Source: Burkholderia cepacia (GTDB lineage Bacteria; Pseudomonadota; Gammaproteobacteria; Burkholderiales; Burkholderiaceae). From it: 64,000 nt of DNA. The position numbers and the translations under genes are program-made. This document shows, piece after piece, positions 32,192-41,433 of this stretch. The notes beneath the pieces are model-generated. The model ran no database searches, was not told where the DNA came from, and saw only the letters and a program-made list of their open reading frames with translations. The stretch lies in contig NZ_LDWR01000059.1 of NCBI RefSeq assembly GCF_001039005.1, forward strand, positions 1 to 64,000. Reading direction: 5' to 3'. The first letter of the stretch is position 1; every line of letters starts with the position of its first letter.

Positions 32192-32192
32192 T

Positions 32193-33113
32193 TTACGGCT
32201 TCTCGGCGCTCCCGCCTTCGCGGACCTTGCCCTGCGCGACACTCGTGCCGGCCGGCACGCTGTGCGTGAGCCACACGTTGCCGCCGATCACCGAGCCGCG
32301 CCCGATCGTCACGCGGCCGAGAATCGTCGCGCCCGCGTAGATCACCACGTCGTCCTCGACGATCGGGTGCCGTGCGTTGCCCTTGACCAGCGCGCCTTCG
32401 CCATCGGCCGGGAAGCTCTTCGCGCCGAGCGTGACGGCCTGGTACAGGCGCACGCGTTCGCCGATGATCGCCGTCTCGCCGATCACGACGCCGGTGCCGT
32501 GGTCGATGAAGAAGCTCGGACCAATCTGCGCGCCGGGGTGGATGTCGATCCCGGTGGCCGAGTGGGCGATTTCATTGATGAATCGCGCGAGCAGCGGCAC
32601 ACCAAGCTGGTGCAGCGCGTGCGCGAGCCGGTGGTGCATCATCGCCAGCACGCCGGGATAGCACAGCAGGATCTCGGTGATGTGCTGCGCGGCCGGATCG
32701 CCTGCGTACGCGGCCTGGATGTCGCTGACGAGCAGCGCGCGGACCGCCGGCAACTGGCGGCCGAATTCGCGCGCGATCTCGAACGCGCGTTCGTCGAGCT
32801 CGGCGAACGGCGTGTCCGCATGCTCGGGCAGGAACGGCAACGCGCGGCGGATCTGTTCGGACAGCACGCGCAGCGTGCTTTCGAGCGTATGGCCGACGTA
32901 ATAGTCGACGCTTTCGTCGGTCAGATCCGGCGCGCCGTAATGCGTCGGAAACATCGACGCGCGCAGGCCGGTCACAATCTTGCAGATCGCATCGCGCGAC
33001 GGCAGTTCGCGGATGCCGCGCGGATGGCGCGTGCGATGGAGTTCCTCGCGCGACTCGCGCAATCCGGTGACGATTTCTTCGAGGCCCCACTGACGGGCGG
33101 GTGATGTCGACAT
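32193..33113 (-). CDS. cysE: Serine O-acetyltransferase (EpsC/SrpH type)
   Basis: A 306-residue enzyme making O-acetylserine for cysteine synthesis from serine and acetyl-CoA. The N-terminal helical part is followed by a left-handed beta helix of hexapeptide repeats: HPGAQIGPSFFIDHGTGVVI, GETAIIGERV, LGAKSFP and GRGSVIGGNVWLT. The length and long N-terminus fit the EpsC-like group rather than short CysE. ATG 33113 is preferred; a GTG four codons upstream is possible. Stand-alone gene. Confidence 0.88.
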   Translation of the reverse strand: MSTSPARQWGLEEIVTGLRESREELHRTRHPRGIRELPSRDAICKIVTGLRASMFPTHYGAPDLTDESVDYYVGHTLESTLRVLSEQIRRALPFLPEHADTPFAELDERAFEIAREFGRQLPAVRALLVSDIQAAYAGDPAAQHITEILLCYPGVLAMMHHRLAHALHQLGVPLLARFINEIAHSATGIDIHPGAQIGPSFFIDHGTGVVIGETAIIGERVRLYQAVTLGAKSFPADGEGALVKGNARHPIVEDDVVIYAGATILGRVTIGRGSVIGGNVWLTHSVPAGTSVAQGKVREGGSAEKP

Positions 33114-33265
33114 AGGCCAATGCACGCGGCCGCGCTCGGTCGCACGGCCGCTAATAAAGTGACGGGTTCCGCAAGATTACCGCGTTTTGTGTCGGGAAGC
33201 GGCACGCCGGAAATCGGCCGGCGGCCGGTGCCGTGGGCGGCCGACGCCGCGGGCGGGTGGCCGCA

Positions 33266-33499
33266 TCAAATCGTGATGCTGCTCGCGTCGATCCAGCGCA
33301 CGGCCCAGTCGCGCGCGTGCGCGATCGCGGCATCTTCGTCGTTGAACTGGAGTTCGATCGGGAAAAAACGGTTCGCAACCAGCTCGCCGTCGCTCGATCG
33401 GGAGATCACGACGTAGGGCTTGAACGAACCGTCGCTGGCGCGCGCGGGCGCGCAGTTCAACAGATAACCGCGGTGCGTGAACGCAGTAGTCGCTTGCAT
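33266..33499 (-). CDS. Small conserved hypothetical protein (paralogue at 5.1 kb)
   Basis: A 77-residue protein with FKPYVVISRSSDGELVANRF then FNDEDAAIAHARDWAVRWID. The strand region and the A-x-A-x2-W-A helix match the protein at 5098-5313 in order and spacing. An AGAGGTGG lies before the ATG. The function is unknown. Confidence 0.65.
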   Translation of the reverse strand: MQATTAFTHRGYLLNCAPARASDGSFKPYVVISRSSDGELVANRFFPIELQFNDEDAAIAHARDWAVRWIDASSITI

Positions 33500-33777
33500 G
33501 AATCCGCCACCTCTAGTCCCTTGCTTTGTTGTTCACTACCCGTCTTTAAGGGTGCTGCGGCGCCCCGGCGCGGGCAGAGGCGGCGAGATCGCATCCCCTG
33601 TCGCCGCTTCGCAGGAAAAGAATCATACTCTGTAGAAAACGCGTCTTCTAGCTGAAATAAATCACGACAAATCAGTGCGCGCCGCGCGACCGCGGCGATC
33701 GCCCGCGCGCCTTTTCCCGTCATGCCCGGAACGGGATTTGCTTCGATCCGGACCGCTTCGCCGCCAGGAGAGCCGTG

Positions 33778-34188
33778 ATGGAATCATCCGGTCAAACAGG
33801 TCGTGCGCATCCGCACAGCGTCGAGATCGACAACGACGACACCCACGACAGCACGGTCGACACCGACGGCAAGAACCGCGAGGCGTGGCTGCTCGCCGGC
33901 GGCGGGCCGATCTCGCCCGACCAGATCACGGGCAGCAACGCGTCGCTCGTCAATGCGGTGCCCGAAGCCGGCGACGGCTTCGCCGGTTTCGACAGCCGCC
34001 CCGGCGGCAACCATCCGGCGTTCGCGCTGCGCGCGGGCTACGTGGTGATCGAGAAAGGCTTCGCCGCGCCGTCGCCCGCGGACGATGCGCAGTTCGGTCC
34101 CGTCCACCGGATGTACGGCAGCGCGTACTGGCCCGGCCACGGGCGGAAGCCGGAGCGCGTGATCGAGTTGACGGCCATGCCGAAGTAG
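33778..34188 (+). CDS. Conserved hypothetical protein
   Basis: A 136-residue hydrophilic protein with AGGAG seven bases before the ATG at 33778; a GTG one codon upstream is possible. The N-terminal 30 residues are Asp/His/Thr-rich, followed by EAWLLAGGGPISPDQITGSN and AGYVVIEKGF. No membrane segment is present. The function is unknown. Confidence 0.6.
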   Translation: MESSGQTGRAHPHSVEIDNDDTHDSTVDTDGKNREAWLLAGGGPISPDQITGSNASLVNAVPEAGDGFAGFDSRPGGNHPAFALRAGYVVIEKGFAAPSPADDAQFGPVHRMYGSAYWPGHGRKPERVIELTAMPK

Positions 34189-34796
34189 CCGGCGCGGCGT
34201 TTGAATCGATCGTTCGTTTGCAAACCGGCGTCGGTCGACAGCCGATGGTTATGGATCGGCACGCGCGACGGGTGCTCGAGCGAACGATTCCGCGCATCGG
34301 CATCGGCGGATCGATGCATGCCGCGCATCGCGATCACGCACATGCGTTGATCGAAGTCATGTCGAAACGGCGCGGTTGCGGTTGAATAACGATGCGTGAG
34401 GTTCGTTAGCCTGGCTGTTGTGCCGTGTCGAACCGGCATGCGTGCGTCGCGATGCGCGATTTCGATGCCCGCGCATTCGTTCCTCGCGACGATGCGGTCT
34501 TCATCCGTGTTCGTCATACGTTCGATTGTCGAGCGCCTCGCGGAGACTGCACCGACCACGGATGCGACCCGACCATGCGACACGCGTCGCGCAGCGCAGC
34601 GCAGCGCAGCGCAGCGCAGCTGCAGTATGCATCGCGTGCATGGTCGCGCGCCGCACCACCCGAAGCATCGCGGCCGCGCGGCAGGACCGGCACCGCACTG
34701 CAAAGTCCCCGCCATTGGTTTACTCTGCCTCGCAGCAATGCTGAGCCTGATCGGCCACCCGGCCGACTTCGTTTCAACCCGCCACTCGGAGACACT
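34189..34796. other. Intergenic region with a pentanucleotide repeat
   Basis: About 600 bp without a supported gene before the universal stress protein gene. It contains the six-copy GCAGC array at 34591-34620. The promoter of the stress gene should lie in the right half. Confidence 0.45.
34591..34620 (+). repeat. (GCAGC)6 tandem repeat
   Basis: Six perfect copies of GCAGC in 30 bp, about 180 bp upstream of the stress protein start. Short tandem arrays of this kind can change copy number by slippage. It lies outside any supported gene. Confidence 0.85.
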
Positions 34797-35264
34797 ATGT
34801 ACAAGCGTATTCTGGTTGCCGTCGACGGCAGCGACACGTCCCGCCATGCATTCGATGCCGCGCTGGCGCTCGCGAAAGCGCACGGCGCCGAGCTGCAACC
34901 GTTCTACGTCGTCGAGAACGCCGCGATCTACTACAACGTGCCCGGCTACGATCCGTCCATCCTGCGCGATCAACTCGTCGCGCAGGGCGACGCACTCGCA
35001 AAGGATTTCACGAAGCTGATGCAGGCAGCGGGCGTGAAAGGCGAGACGCGGCTGAACGAAGCGACGTCGCTCAACGACGTGTCGTCGCTGATCCTCGAAG
35101 GCACGAAGGCATTCGGCGCCGATCTGCTGGTGCTCGGCACGCACGGCCGCCGTGGGTTCCGCCGTCTCGTGCTCGGCAGCATCGCCGAACAATGCGTGCG
35201 CCACGCGACGCTGCCCGTGCTGCTGATTCCGGCGGCCGCCACCGTCGACGAGCAACCTGCCTGA
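34797..35264 (+). CDS. Universal stress protein (UspA family)
   Basis: A 155-residue UspA-fold protein with the N-terminal MYKRILVAVDGSDTS and the ATP-binding loop GTHGRRGFRRLVLGS near residues 118-132 (G-x2-G-x9-G-S type). Such proteins support survival under energy or oxygen limitation. It lies about 100 bp before an FNR-type regulator on the same strand, a pairing that suggests control by oxygen status. Confidence 0.9.
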   Translation: MYKRILVAVDGSDTSRHAFDAALALAKAHGAELQPFYVVENAAIYYNVPGYDPSILRDQLVAQGDALAKDFTKLMQAAGVKGETRLNEATSLNDVSSLILEGTKAFGADLLVLGTHGRRGFRRLVLGSIAEQCVRHATLPVLLIPAAATVDEQPA

Positions 35265-35367
35265 ACGGCGTTCGGCATGCGCGCCCGGTCGCGACGTTTT
35301 GTCACCCGACAGCGGCAATTTGCGGTGGGACAATGATTCCGTCGATTCAACGCCGGAGTAAACGATC

Positions 35368-36114
35368 ATGCTGACGCCCGTCGCTACACGTCCCGCCGCC
35401 ACGCCTCATACCGGCAGTTGGGCTCCTCGCCAGGCCGCGCACTGCTCGTCGTGCGCAATGCGGCACCTGTGCATGCCGCAGGGCCTGGCGCCCGAAGCAC
35501 TCAGTCGCCTCGAGTCGGTCATCTGCGCGGCTCGCCCCGTCAAGCGCGGCGAAGCGCTGTTCCGCGAAGGCGACGCATTCGACAACCTGTACGCGGTGCG
35601 CTCGGGTTCGCTCAAAACCGTCGCGACGCGCCATGACGGCCGCGAACAGGTCACAGGCCTGCATCTCGCGGGCGAAGCGCTCGGCCTCGACGGCATCTGC
35701 GACGACACGCATCCGCGCACCGCGGTCGCACTGGAAGACAGTTCCGTCTGCGTGATTCCGTACAGCGCGCTCAAGACGCTGTGCTCGGAAGCCGGCTCGA
35801 TGCAGTTGCGCATGCACAAGCTGATGAGCGAACAGATCGTGCGCGAAACGTCGCAAACGATGCTGCTCGGTTCGCTGAATGCCGAAGAACGTGTCGCCGC
35901 TTTCCTGCTCGACGTGTCGTCGCGCTACCTGAAGCGCGGTTACTCGCCGTCGGAATTCAACCTGCGGATGACGCGCGAAGACATCGGCAGCTATCTCGGC
36001 ATGACGCTCGAAACGGTCAGCCGCACGCTGTCGAAATTCCAGAAGCGCGGCCTGATCGAAATGCAGGGCCGCCACGTCCAGATCGTCGACTTCGACGGCC
36101 TGCATCAAGTCTGA
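35368..36114 (+). CDS. FNR-type oxygen-sensing regulator
   Basis: A 248-residue Crp/Fnr regulator. Cys26, Cys29, Cys35 and Cys128 match the four cluster ligands of E. coli FNR (20, 23, 29, 122) with a constant +6 offset, so it should carry an oxygen-labile [4Fe-4S] cluster. The cAMP-binding-like barrel spans about 45-160, and the HTH (EDIGSYLGMTLETVSRTLSKF) has the E-x2-SR recognition set for TTGAT half-sites. It should activate micro-aerobic genes, perhaps including the stress gene upstream. Confidence 0.92.
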   Translation: MLTPVATRPAATPHTGSWAPRQAAHCSSCAMRHLCMPQGLAPEALSRLESVICAARPVKRGEALFREGDAFDNLYAVRSGSLKTVATRHDGREQVTGLHLAGEALGLDGICDDTHPRTAVALEDSSVCVIPYSALKTLCSEAGSMQLRMHKLMSEQIVRETSQTMLLGSLNAEERVAAFLLDVSSRYLKRGYSPSEFNLRMTREDIGSYLGMTLETVSRTLSKFQKRGLIEMQGRHVQIVDFDGLHQV

Positions 36115-36124
36115 TGATGCCGCC

Positions 36125-36147
36125 CGGCGCGCGCCTGTCGCGCGCCG
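36125..36147. terminator. GC hairpin between the FNR-type gene and argP
   Basis: CGGCGCGCG and CGCGCGCCG make a perfect 9-bp stem around CCTGT, between convergent genes and 11 bp after the FNR-type stop. There is no T-run. Confidence 0.5.
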
Positions 36148-36174
36148 TCGGCGTCCCCTGCATCACGCCATCGA

Positions 36175-37068
36175 TCAATCGAGGAACAGCGCGGCACGCG
36201 TCTTGAGCGCCGCGCTGAAATCGTCGAGCCAGCCGATCGACAAGCGCCAGCTCTGCCAGTAAAGATCGATGTCGGTGGTTCGTCCCGGCGACATGTCGAC
36301 CAGTTCGCCCGCCGCCAGTTGGCGATCGACCATCCGGTCCGGGCACATTCCCCATCCCAGCCCCGTTTCGCATGCGCGCAGATAGCCCGCGACGTGCGGT
36401 ATCCAGTGTTGCGGCGGATCGAGATCTGCGCGCGTCACGCGCCGGATGAAGCGCGCCTGCAGCCCGTCCTTCGGATTGAACATCACGCACGGCGCGCGGC
36501 GCAGCGCGTCGCGCGTGACGCCCTTGCCGAAATAGCGCTCGTGAAATGCCGGCGAGCACACCGCGCGATAACGAATGCGCCCGAGCCGCGTCGAGCGGCA
36601 CCCCTGAATCGGCTCGGCCTGCGCGGTCACCGCGCCTTGCACGCTGCCGTCGCGAATGCGCGCCGCCGTGTAGTCCTGGTCGTCGATCACGAGGTCGAGC
36701 AGCATCTCGCGCTCCGTGCAGAACGGTCCCACCGCATCGATAAACCACGTCGCGACGCTGTCGTCGTTGACGGCCACGCGCAACATCGGCCATGCGCTCG
36801 TGATCGAGCCCGGCAATGCCGGCATCCGGCCGCCCAGTTCCGCCTCGAGCAATTGCACGCGCTCGGTATGCCGGCACAGCAGCGCGCCAGACGTGGTCGC
36901 GACGCACGGCTGCCCGCGCTTGACGAGCACGCTGCCGACGCGCTCCTCCAGCAGTTTCACGCGCTGCGACACGGCCGACGGCGTGACGTTCAGCTCCTTG
37001 GCCGCGCGCTCGAACGAGCCGTACCGGATCACCGCGGAGAGCGCATCGAGCAGGGCGTAGTCGAGCAT
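36175..37068 (-). CDS. argP: ArgP/IciA-type LysR regulator
   Basis: A 297-residue LysR-type regulator with HTH FERAAKELNVTPSAVSQRVK near residues 19-38. Full-length similarity to ArgP, which activates the arginine/lysine exporter argO in response to arginine and lysine. The gene is divergent from an ArgO-type exporter across about 105 bp, the classic argP-argO arrangement. Confidence 0.88.
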   Translation of the reverse strand: MLDYALLDALSAVIRYGSFERAAKELNVTPSAVSQRVKLLEERVGSVLVKRGQPCVATTSGALLCRHTERVQLLEAELGGRMPALPGSITSAWPMLRVAVNDDSVATWFIDAVGPFCTEREMLLDLVIDDQDYTAARIRDGSVQGAVTAQAEPIQGCRSTRLGRIRYRAVCSPAFHERYFGKGVTRDALRRAPCVMFNPKDGLQARFIRRVTRADLDPPQHWIPHVAGYLRACETGLGWGMCPDRMVDRQLAAGELVDMSPGRTTDIDLYWQSWRLSIGWLDDFSAALKTRAALFLD

Positions 37069-37174
37069 TAGATTTCCTTAATCTGCATTAGGTGATTTAG
37101 CTTCTCTTATTTTCATGCTGACCGCAGACTAGCGCTACCCGATTATTCCGTCTACTGCTGCTATCGCTGTCATC

Positions 37175-37795
37175 ATGAACTGGCTTGCTTTCTCTCACGG
37201 CGTCGCCCTGTGCGCGTCGCTCATCGTCACCATCGGCGCGCAGAACGCGTTCGTGCTCCGGCAGGGCATCATGCGTTCGCACGTCGGCAAGATCGTGCTG
37301 CTGTGCGCGCTGTCGGACATGCTCCTGATCGGCGCGGGCGTCGGCGGTGCGTCCGTGCTCGTCGAACGCTATCCGACCTTCGTTCATGCGGTGCTGTATG
37401 TCGGCCTCGCGTATCTCGCGTGGTTCGGCATCAACGCGCTGCGCCGTGCGCTCAAGCCGGGCCACGAAACGCTCGACGTGCGCGGCGACGCGGTCGCGCC
37501 GCCGCCGCAGAGCGGCATGGCGGTCGTGCTGATGACGCTCGCATTCACGTGGCTCAACCCGCACGTGTATCTCGACACGTTCCTGCTGATCGGCACGGCC
37601 GGCGCACGCGAGCCGGAAGGCGCGCGGTCCGCGTTCGCGATCGGCGCGATGACGGTCAGCGTCGTGTGGTTCCTTGCGCTGGGTTATGGCGCGCGACTGC
37701 TGGCGCCGTGGTTCCGCAAGGCCGTAGCGTGGCGCGTGCTGGACGGCGCGATCGGCAGCATGGTGCTGTTTCTCGCGGCGGTGCAGTTGCGCTGA
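37175..37795 (+). CDS. argO: ArgO/LysE-type arginine exporter
   Basis: A 206-residue inner-membrane exporter with six helices and the LysE-family motif IGAQNAFVLRQGIM near residues 22-35, plus FTWLNPHVYLD near residue 125. It should export arginine (and lysine or canavanine). Control by the divergent argP is inferred from orientation. Confidence 0.9.
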   Translation: MNWLAFSHGVALCASLIVTIGAQNAFVLRQGIMRSHVGKIVLLCALSDMLLIGAGVGGASVLVERYPTFVHAVLYVGLAYLAWFGINALRRALKPGHETLDVRGDAVAPPPQSGMAVVLMTLAFTWLNPHVYLDTFLLIGTAGAREPEGARSAFAIGAMTVSVVWFLALGYGARLLAPWFRKAVAWRVLDGAIGSMVLFLAAVQLR

Positions 37796-38148
37796 CCGGC
37801 TTGCCGTCGCACCGGCGGCGGCTTGCCGCCCGTCTTCCCGCCCGCTCCGGCGCAATGTCGGGGCAGCCCGCCCTCCCGCTCGCCTCCCGTCGCGCAAGCC
37901 GCCGACAAAAATTCGCTCCCGATCGAACGCAGTGGTACGGCGCACTCACGTAACGGACGAGCCGTCCGCTACTCGCCGCACATCGCCCATCATCGCGGCG
38001 ACGCGCCGCCTGCACGAATCCGATCGATCGGCGAGAATGTCCGGTGTCCCGCGACCACGGCGGAACCGCACCGCGCCCCCGTCTCGCCGCGATCGTTTTG
38101 GCCCATCCCGCAGTTCGATCCCATCACCCATCGATATCGGAGCAGAAC
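37796..38148. other. Intergenic region
   Basis: About 350 bp between argO and the aldo/keto reductase gene; open frames here are arginine-rich and unlikely. The reductase promoter is expected near 38050-38120. Nothing else is recognisable. Confidence 0.45.
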
Positions 38149-39096
38149 ATGGCACTACGCACCCTCGGCACGTCAAACATCCAGGTTTCGCCGCTCGCCT
38201 TCGGCGGCAACGTCTTCGGCTGGACCGTCGACGAGAACGCATCGTTTTCGCTGCTCGACGCGCTCGCGGAGACGGGCATCAACTTCATCGACACGGCCGA
38301 CGTCTATTCGGCCTGGGCGCCCGGCAACAGCGGCGGCGAATCGGAAACGATCATCGGCAAGTGGCTCAAGCGCTCCGGCAAGCGCGAACAGGTCGTGATC
38401 GCAACCAAGGTCGGGCTGCTGGCCGCACGCGCGGGGCTGACCAAGGACAACATCCTGAAGGCCGCCGACGATTCGCTGCGCCGCCTGCAGACCGACTACA
38501 TCGACCTGTATTTCTCACATCGCGATCTCGCCGACACGGCCCCGCTCGAAGAAACGCTCGGCGCATACCAAGCGCTGATCGACGCGGGCAAGGTACGCAT
38601 CATCGGCGCATCGAACTACAGCGGCGCACGCCTGCGCGAAGCCGCCGACATCAGCCAGCGCGACGGCCTGCCCGCATATCAGGTCATCCAGCCCGAGTAC
38701 AACCTGATCGACCGCGCCGACTACGAACGCGATCTCGAACCGGTCGTGCGCGACCTGAAGCTCGGCGTCGTCAACTACTACGCGCTCGCGAGCGGCTTCC
38801 TGTCGGGCAAGTACCGCAGCGAGGCCGACCTGAAGAAGAGCGTGCGCGGCGATCGCGTTGCCAGCTATCTCGACGAACGCGGCCTGCGCATTCTTGCGGC
38901 GCTCGACGCCGTGTCGGCGAAGCACGACACGCAGCCGGCCGCGGTCGCCCTCGCGTGGCAGATCGCGCGGCCGACGATCACCGCGCCGATCGCGAGCGCG
39001 ACATCGCTCGCGCAGCTCGGCTTGCTCGGCGAAGCGATCCGCTTGCGGCTCGATCAGGACGACATCCGCCAGATCGACGCGGCCAGCGCGGCCTGA
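38149..39096 (+). CDS. Aldo/keto reductase
   Basis: A 315-residue NADPH-dependent oxidoreductase with the (alpha/beta)8 AKR fold. FIDTADVYSAW holds the catalytic Asp and Tyr, ATKVG the Lys and LYFSHRD the His; SNYSGARLREA and a C-terminal cofactor region follow. The ATG at 38149 has GGAG seven bases upstream. The substrate is unknown; the gene stands alone. Confidence 0.88.
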   Translation: MALRTLGTSNIQVSPLAFGGNVFGWTVDENASFSLLDALAETGINFIDTADVYSAWAPGNSGGESETIIGKWLKRSGKREQVVIATKVGLLAARAGLTKDNILKAADDSLRRLQTDYIDLYFSHRDLADTAPLEETLGAYQALIDAGKVRIIGASNYSGARLREAADISQRDGLPAYQVIQPEYNLIDRADYERDLEPVVRDLKLGVVNYYALASGFLSGKYRSEADLKKSVRGDRVASYLDERGLRILAALDAVSAKHDTQPAAVALAWQIARPTITAPIASATSLAQLGLLGEAIRLRLDQDDIRQIDAASAA

Positions 39097-39311
39097 AGCC
39101 GGCGGCGGCAGGCCGGCCGGTGGCGTCGCGCAATGCGGTGGTGCCGAGGCCGGCCTGGGTCATGTGCGTTCCGGCGTCACCGCATGCGCGGATGCGGGAA
39201 TTTCCGCAATGGCGGATGGCTACAATGGTGTGCGCCCGGCAGCCGCGCGACTCGACACGGCCGAGCCGGCGTCCTTCGCGCTCGAACCCACACCACGCAC
39301 AAAGACCGCCG

Positions 39312-40100
39312 ATGACCCGCCTCCCCCGCCGCTCCCGCTACGCCCGCCCGTTCGCCGCAACGCTCGCCGCGCTGTTCGCGTGCGCGCCGGCCGCGTCGTA
39401 CGCAGGCTGGTACGAAGTCGCGAACTACACCGGCACGATCGGCAATGCGCCGGTCCATGTGTCGCTGCAGACCTACGACGCACTCGACCGCAACGACGCG
39501 GGCCGTTGGCGTATCGACGGCAGCTACTACTACGACGCGCATCGCAAGCCGATCCCGCTGCAGGGCCACCGCGAACCGGACGGCCACATGACGCTGTGCG
39601 AAGCGTCGCCGGCCGCATCAAATGCCGAAGCGCCGGTGGTACCGGCTGTGTCTCCGTCACACCCGAAGCCGTGCCCGATCGCGCTGAACCTCACCGGCAA
39701 GACGGCGACCGGCACCTGGGACGACGGCCGCAAGACGCTCCCGATCACGCTGAACGAAATCGGGCGCATGAACGACAACGATCGCGATCACCTCCAGCTC
39801 GACGGCGCCGTCGATATCCCGATGTGGTATCGCACGAAGACGCACATGCTGGTCGGCGTCTATACGTTGTCCGACTCGTGCGGCATCGCGATGCGATCGC
39901 TGCGGGCCGTGAACATCGCGACGGGCCGCATCGACCGCACGATCCCGCTCGACTGCGATGCGGGCATGGTGATGACGTCGATCTATGCGAACGTCACCGA
40001 CGCGCGGCGAGTCGGCTACGTGAGCGTCGAGTTCCGCGACAGCAAGATGGGCTACGAGCAGGACGTTTCGCTCGGGCTGCCGCCGTCTTCATCGAAGTAA
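39312..40100 (+). CDS. Secreted hypothetical protein
   Basis: A 262-residue protein with a signal peptide (basic start, then FAATLAALFACAPAASYA, cleavage before GWYEV). The mature part is beta-rich with repeated YTGTIGNAPVHVSLQTYD- and DGSYYYDAHRKPI-like strands and three or four Cys that could form disulfides. It is probably periplasmic. The function is unknown. Confidence 0.7.
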   Translation: MTRLPRRSRYARPFAATLAALFACAPAASYAGWYEVANYTGTIGNAPVHVSLQTYDALDRNDAGRWRIDGSYYYDAHRKPIPLQGHREPDGHMTLCEASPAASNAEAPVVPAVSPSHPKPCPIALNLTGKTATGTWDDGRKTLPITLNEIGRMNDNDRDHLQLDGAVDIPMWYRTKTHMLVGVYTLSDSCGIAMRSLRAVNIATGRIDRTIPLDCDAGMVMTSIYANVTDARRVGYVSVEFRDSKMGYEQDVSLGLPPSSSK

Positions 40101-40335
40101 GCCGGCGACACCGGCTGGCTGCGCGTAGCGATACGCACGCCATCTAGCTGAAAATCGCACTCTCGTTTTGACTCCCACGGCCGCTTCCGTTGACTCAAAC
40201 GGACATCGATCGCGCGAGCAGCCGCAACGCACCGCTGCAAGGGCGTTGCGCGCCCGCCCCGGGTCTTTCACGGATTGACCGCGGCATTCGACGTGCCCGA
40301 GACTGCGCGGCTCGGACGGTCATTGGGAGAACGTC

Positions 40336-41304
40336 ATGCCGGACACCAGCACGGGGATCGTCACGGTCTCGACGCGCGCCGTACGCGGCGCCGAGCGCGT
40401 CGACTTCTGGGTCGACCATGTCGCCCGCACGCTCGTACGGATCGAATGCAGCGGGAAATCGTCGGAAGGCATCGACGCGACGCTGCGCAAGCGCGATCTC
40501 GGGCTGTTCAGCGCATGCGACATCGTCGCGAACCGGCACGCGGTCGTGCGCACGTCGCACAACATCCATGCGGACCAGCGCGACGCCGTGTTCATCTGCC
40601 TGATGCACGAGGGGCAAGGCTATACGTTCCAGGACGTCGACTGCATGCAGCACGGCCCCGGCGATCTCGTCCTGTACGACACGTCGATGCCGTACGGCCA
40701 CGGCTTTCCCGCCGACATGGCGATGACCGTGCTCGACGTGCCGCGCGACGTGTTCGAGGCGCGCGTCGGCCCGTGGCGCTACCGCAGCCTCGTCAAGATT
40801 GACCGCGGCGACGGTGTCGCGTCATGGGCGGTGCGGCAGGTGTATGCGCTGCTCGCCGCGCCGCAGGAGCCGACGCCCGACGCGCGCGAGCGGCGCGCCG
40901 CCGCGATACTCGAGCTCGTGCAGTCGACGCTGCGGCTGCGCGACGGCGATGCGTCGCCGACGAAATCGACCGTCCACACGCTGTCGCGCGCGAAAACCTT
41001 CATCGACAGCCATCTCGCCGACGACGACCTCGACAGCCAGTCGGTGAGCCGCGCAATCAACCTGTCGCCGCGCCAGCTCGCGCGCGTGTTCGAGATCGAA
41101 GGGATGCCGCTCACGCGCTACATCCTCGCGCGGCGACTCGAACGCTGTCGCGCCGACTTGCGCGACCGGTCGCTGAAGCACCTGACGGTCAGCGAAATCG
41201 CCTTCCGCTGGGGCTTCAACAACAGCGCGCATTTCAGCCGCAGCTATCGCGCGCGCTTCGGCGAGACGCCGAGCGACACGCGCGCGCCCGCCGAAGCGCG
41301 CTAG
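40336..41304 (+). CDS. AraC-family transcriptional regulator
   Basis: A 322-residue regulator with an N-terminal AraC-binding-like domain (GDLVLYDTSMPYGHGF near residue 115) and a C-terminal double HTH: QSVSRAINLSPRQLARVFE and SEIAFRWGFNNSAHFSRSYR. It lies 129 bp before the GMC oxidoreductase on the same strand and probably controls it. GGAG precedes the ATG. Confidence 0.88.
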   Translation: MPDTSTGIVTVSTRAVRGAERVDFWVDHVARTLVRIECSGKSSEGIDATLRKRDLGLFSACDIVANRHAVVRTSHNIHADQRDAVFICLMHEGQGYTFQDVDCMQHGPGDLVLYDTSMPYGHGFPADMAMTVLDVPRDVFEARVGPWRYRSLVKIDRGDGVASWAVRQVYALLAAPQEPTPDARERRAAAILELVQSTLRLRDGDASPTKSTVHTLSRAKTFIDSHLADDDLDSQSVSRAINLSPRQLARVFEIEGMPLTRYILARRLERCRADLRDRSLKHLTVSEIAFRWGFNNSAHFSRSYRARFGETPSDTRAPAEAR

Positions 41305-41433
41305 CGCCGCCGTGTCCCGGCGAGGCAAGCACGGTGTCCGTCCCGGTCAAATGGGGCCGCATACCGGTCGCTAAGCTGGCTTCTTGCGCGGCGGCACTCG
41401 TTCCGCCGCCCGACAGCAAGGAGAAGAAGCGGG

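Noticed and set aside
34580..34625. Possible CRISPR-like array
   Set aside because: The repeat unit is only 5 bp with no spacers; a simple tandem repeat. No cas genes occur anywhere in the window.
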